A stretch of 64,000 nucleotides of DNA, from NCBI GenBank assembly GCA_031549925.1, contig JAVBPA010000030.1, positions 1 to 64,000 of the forward strand, written 5' to 3'. The notes under the pieces are model-generated. The model did not search any database, had not been told where the DNA came from, and was given only the letters and a program-made list of their open reading frames with translations. Position numbers and translations under genes: made by a program. Source of the stretch: JAVBPA01 sp031549925 (lineage in GTDB: Bacteria > Bacillota > Clostridia > Oscillospirales > CAG-272). Shown piece after piece: positions 63,368 through 64,000 of the stretch; the stretch's first letter is position 1; each line of letters opens with the position of its first letter.

Positions 63368-64000
63368 TTATAAAATGATACAGATTAAACCTCCGCTACC
63401 TTCGTTAATAATTCTTTGCAGGGTTTCACCTATTTTAATACGCGCGTCGTCGGGCATGTGAGCCAATTTTGTATGTAATCCTTCATTTACGAGTTCATGC
63501 AGGGTTTTTCCGAATATATTTGATTCCCATATCTTTTTGGGATCTTCTTCAAATTCGTGAAGTAAAAATTTTACTAAATCTTCAGATTGCTGTTCTGTTC
63601 CAACCATGGGATTAATTTCGGTTTCAATTGTTGCTTTAATCATGTGGATTGAAGGAGCGGAAGCTTTTAATTTAACTCCGTATCCGCCGCTTTGACGTAC
63701 TATCTCCGGTTCTTCCAAACGCAGATCTTCTATGTAAGGCGTAACAATTCCGTACCCGTGTTCATTAACTTCGTCAAGAGCCAGTGCGATTTTTTCATAT
63801 TTCTTTTTTATGTCGGATAAATTACATAAAAGAGTTATTAATTCTTCATCTCCTGTTATATTAAATCCGCTAAGCTCACCAATAATTTTATAATATAAAC
63901 CTTCGGTTAAAGCGATTTCAAGCAAAGCGTTTCCTGTACCCAAATCTATATTTTTGATTTTTATCGATGAAATATTTTCGTTTTCACCTATATTGTCAGT
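63368..64000 (-). CDS. spoIVA: Stage IV sporulation protein A, C-terminal part (5' end outside window)
   Basis: The minus-strand frame is open from the window edge to a stop at 63368, giving the last 210 residues. The final GSGGLICIIL is the exact C-terminal membrane-targeting end typical of SpoIVA; KASAPSIHMIKA and VGTEQQSEDL are also characteristic. SpoIVA is an ATPase that builds the base layer of the spore coat. The ATPase domain lies outside the window. A TTG at 63943 is internal, not the start. Confidence 0.92.
   Translation of the reverse strand, partial: TDNIGENENISSIKIKNIDLGTGNALLEIALTEGLYYKIIGELSGFNITGDEELITLLCNLSDIKKKYEKIALALDEVNEHGYGIVTPYIEDLRLEEPEIVRQSGGYGVKLKASAPSIHMIKATIETEINPMVGTEQQSEDLVKFLLHEFEEDPKKIWESNIFGKTLHELVNEGLHTKLAHMPDDARIKIGETLQRIINEGSGGLICIIL

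Noticed and set aside
1..64000. tRNA, rRNA, tmRNA, T-box, riboswitch or CRISPR array
   Set aside because: Reading the intergenic regions showed no cloverleaf, T-box consensus, regular spaced repeats or known riboswitch core; short structured RNAs could still have been missed by eye.

Overview
The window is AT-rich chromosomal DNA of a low-GC, Gram-positive, spore-forming anaerobe, most likely an uncultured-type Clostridia. The evidence is the sporulation genes (yabP, yabQ, the end of spoIVA, a SpoVB-like flippase), cdaA with its YbbR/CdaR regulator, a ferredoxin-linked 2-oxoacid oxidoreductase, a Bacillus/Clostridium-type gene order, and strong GGAGG ribosome binding sites. No rRNA, tRNA, CRISPR array, insertion sequence or prophage gene was recognised. 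Most of the window is core genome with short accessory patches.

Layout. Bases 1-25186 are all on the minus strand. Reading in the direction of transcription they begin with a stringent-response/repair/metabolism run (cdaA, ybbR, rseC-like, recJ, relA, dtd, hemZ, a uridine-kinase-like gene, pnp, a DUF3267 gene). A conserved sporulation/division block follows (spoVB-like, mazG, hup, rqcP, yabP, yabQ, divIC, yabR-like). After a 165-base inverted-repeat element come a small metabolic group (amidohydrolase, fumarase alpha subunit, cupin, GNAT) and an E1alpha-E1beta-E2 2-oxoacid dehydrogenase operon that runs into two glycoside-hydrolase-like genes. From 25447 to 38656 genes are on the plus strand: a P-loop ATPase and the korDABC oxidoreductase (korA is cut by an in-frame TAA), ispD-ispF, rpe, the dGTPase-dnaG-rpoD operon, a solute-binding lipoprotein and an iron alcohol dehydrogenase. 

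Bases 38.7-44.7 kb are the least ordinary part: a Gfo/Idh/MocA oxidoreductase, a YigZ protein, a GNAT pseudogene with a homopolymer frameshift plus an in-frame TAA, an ECF sigma factor fused to a large C-terminal domain, a second inverted-repeat element, an unrecognised membrane-anchored protein and another GNAT. From 45 to 54.5 kb there is a DUF5685/J-domain pair, a membrane protein, and the conserved yicC-remA-gmk-rpoZ-priA-def-fmt-rsmB run (coaBC is missing). Then come a GH5 glycosidase flanked by two UROD-fold proteins, an RsmC-like methyltransferase, pepP-efp, a CD1247-type zinc-ribbon protein, a PAS protein resembling a decayed sensor kinase, gap, and the C-terminal part of spoIVA.

Together the genes describe an anaerobe that degrades plant or host polysaccharides and oxidises 2-oxoacids through ferredoxin. 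No obviously new multi-gene system is visible. The items most worth following are the two genes with in-frame TAA codons, the E2 protein without its catalytic His/Asp, the sigma-factor fusion, and the two MITE-like inverted-repeat elements.
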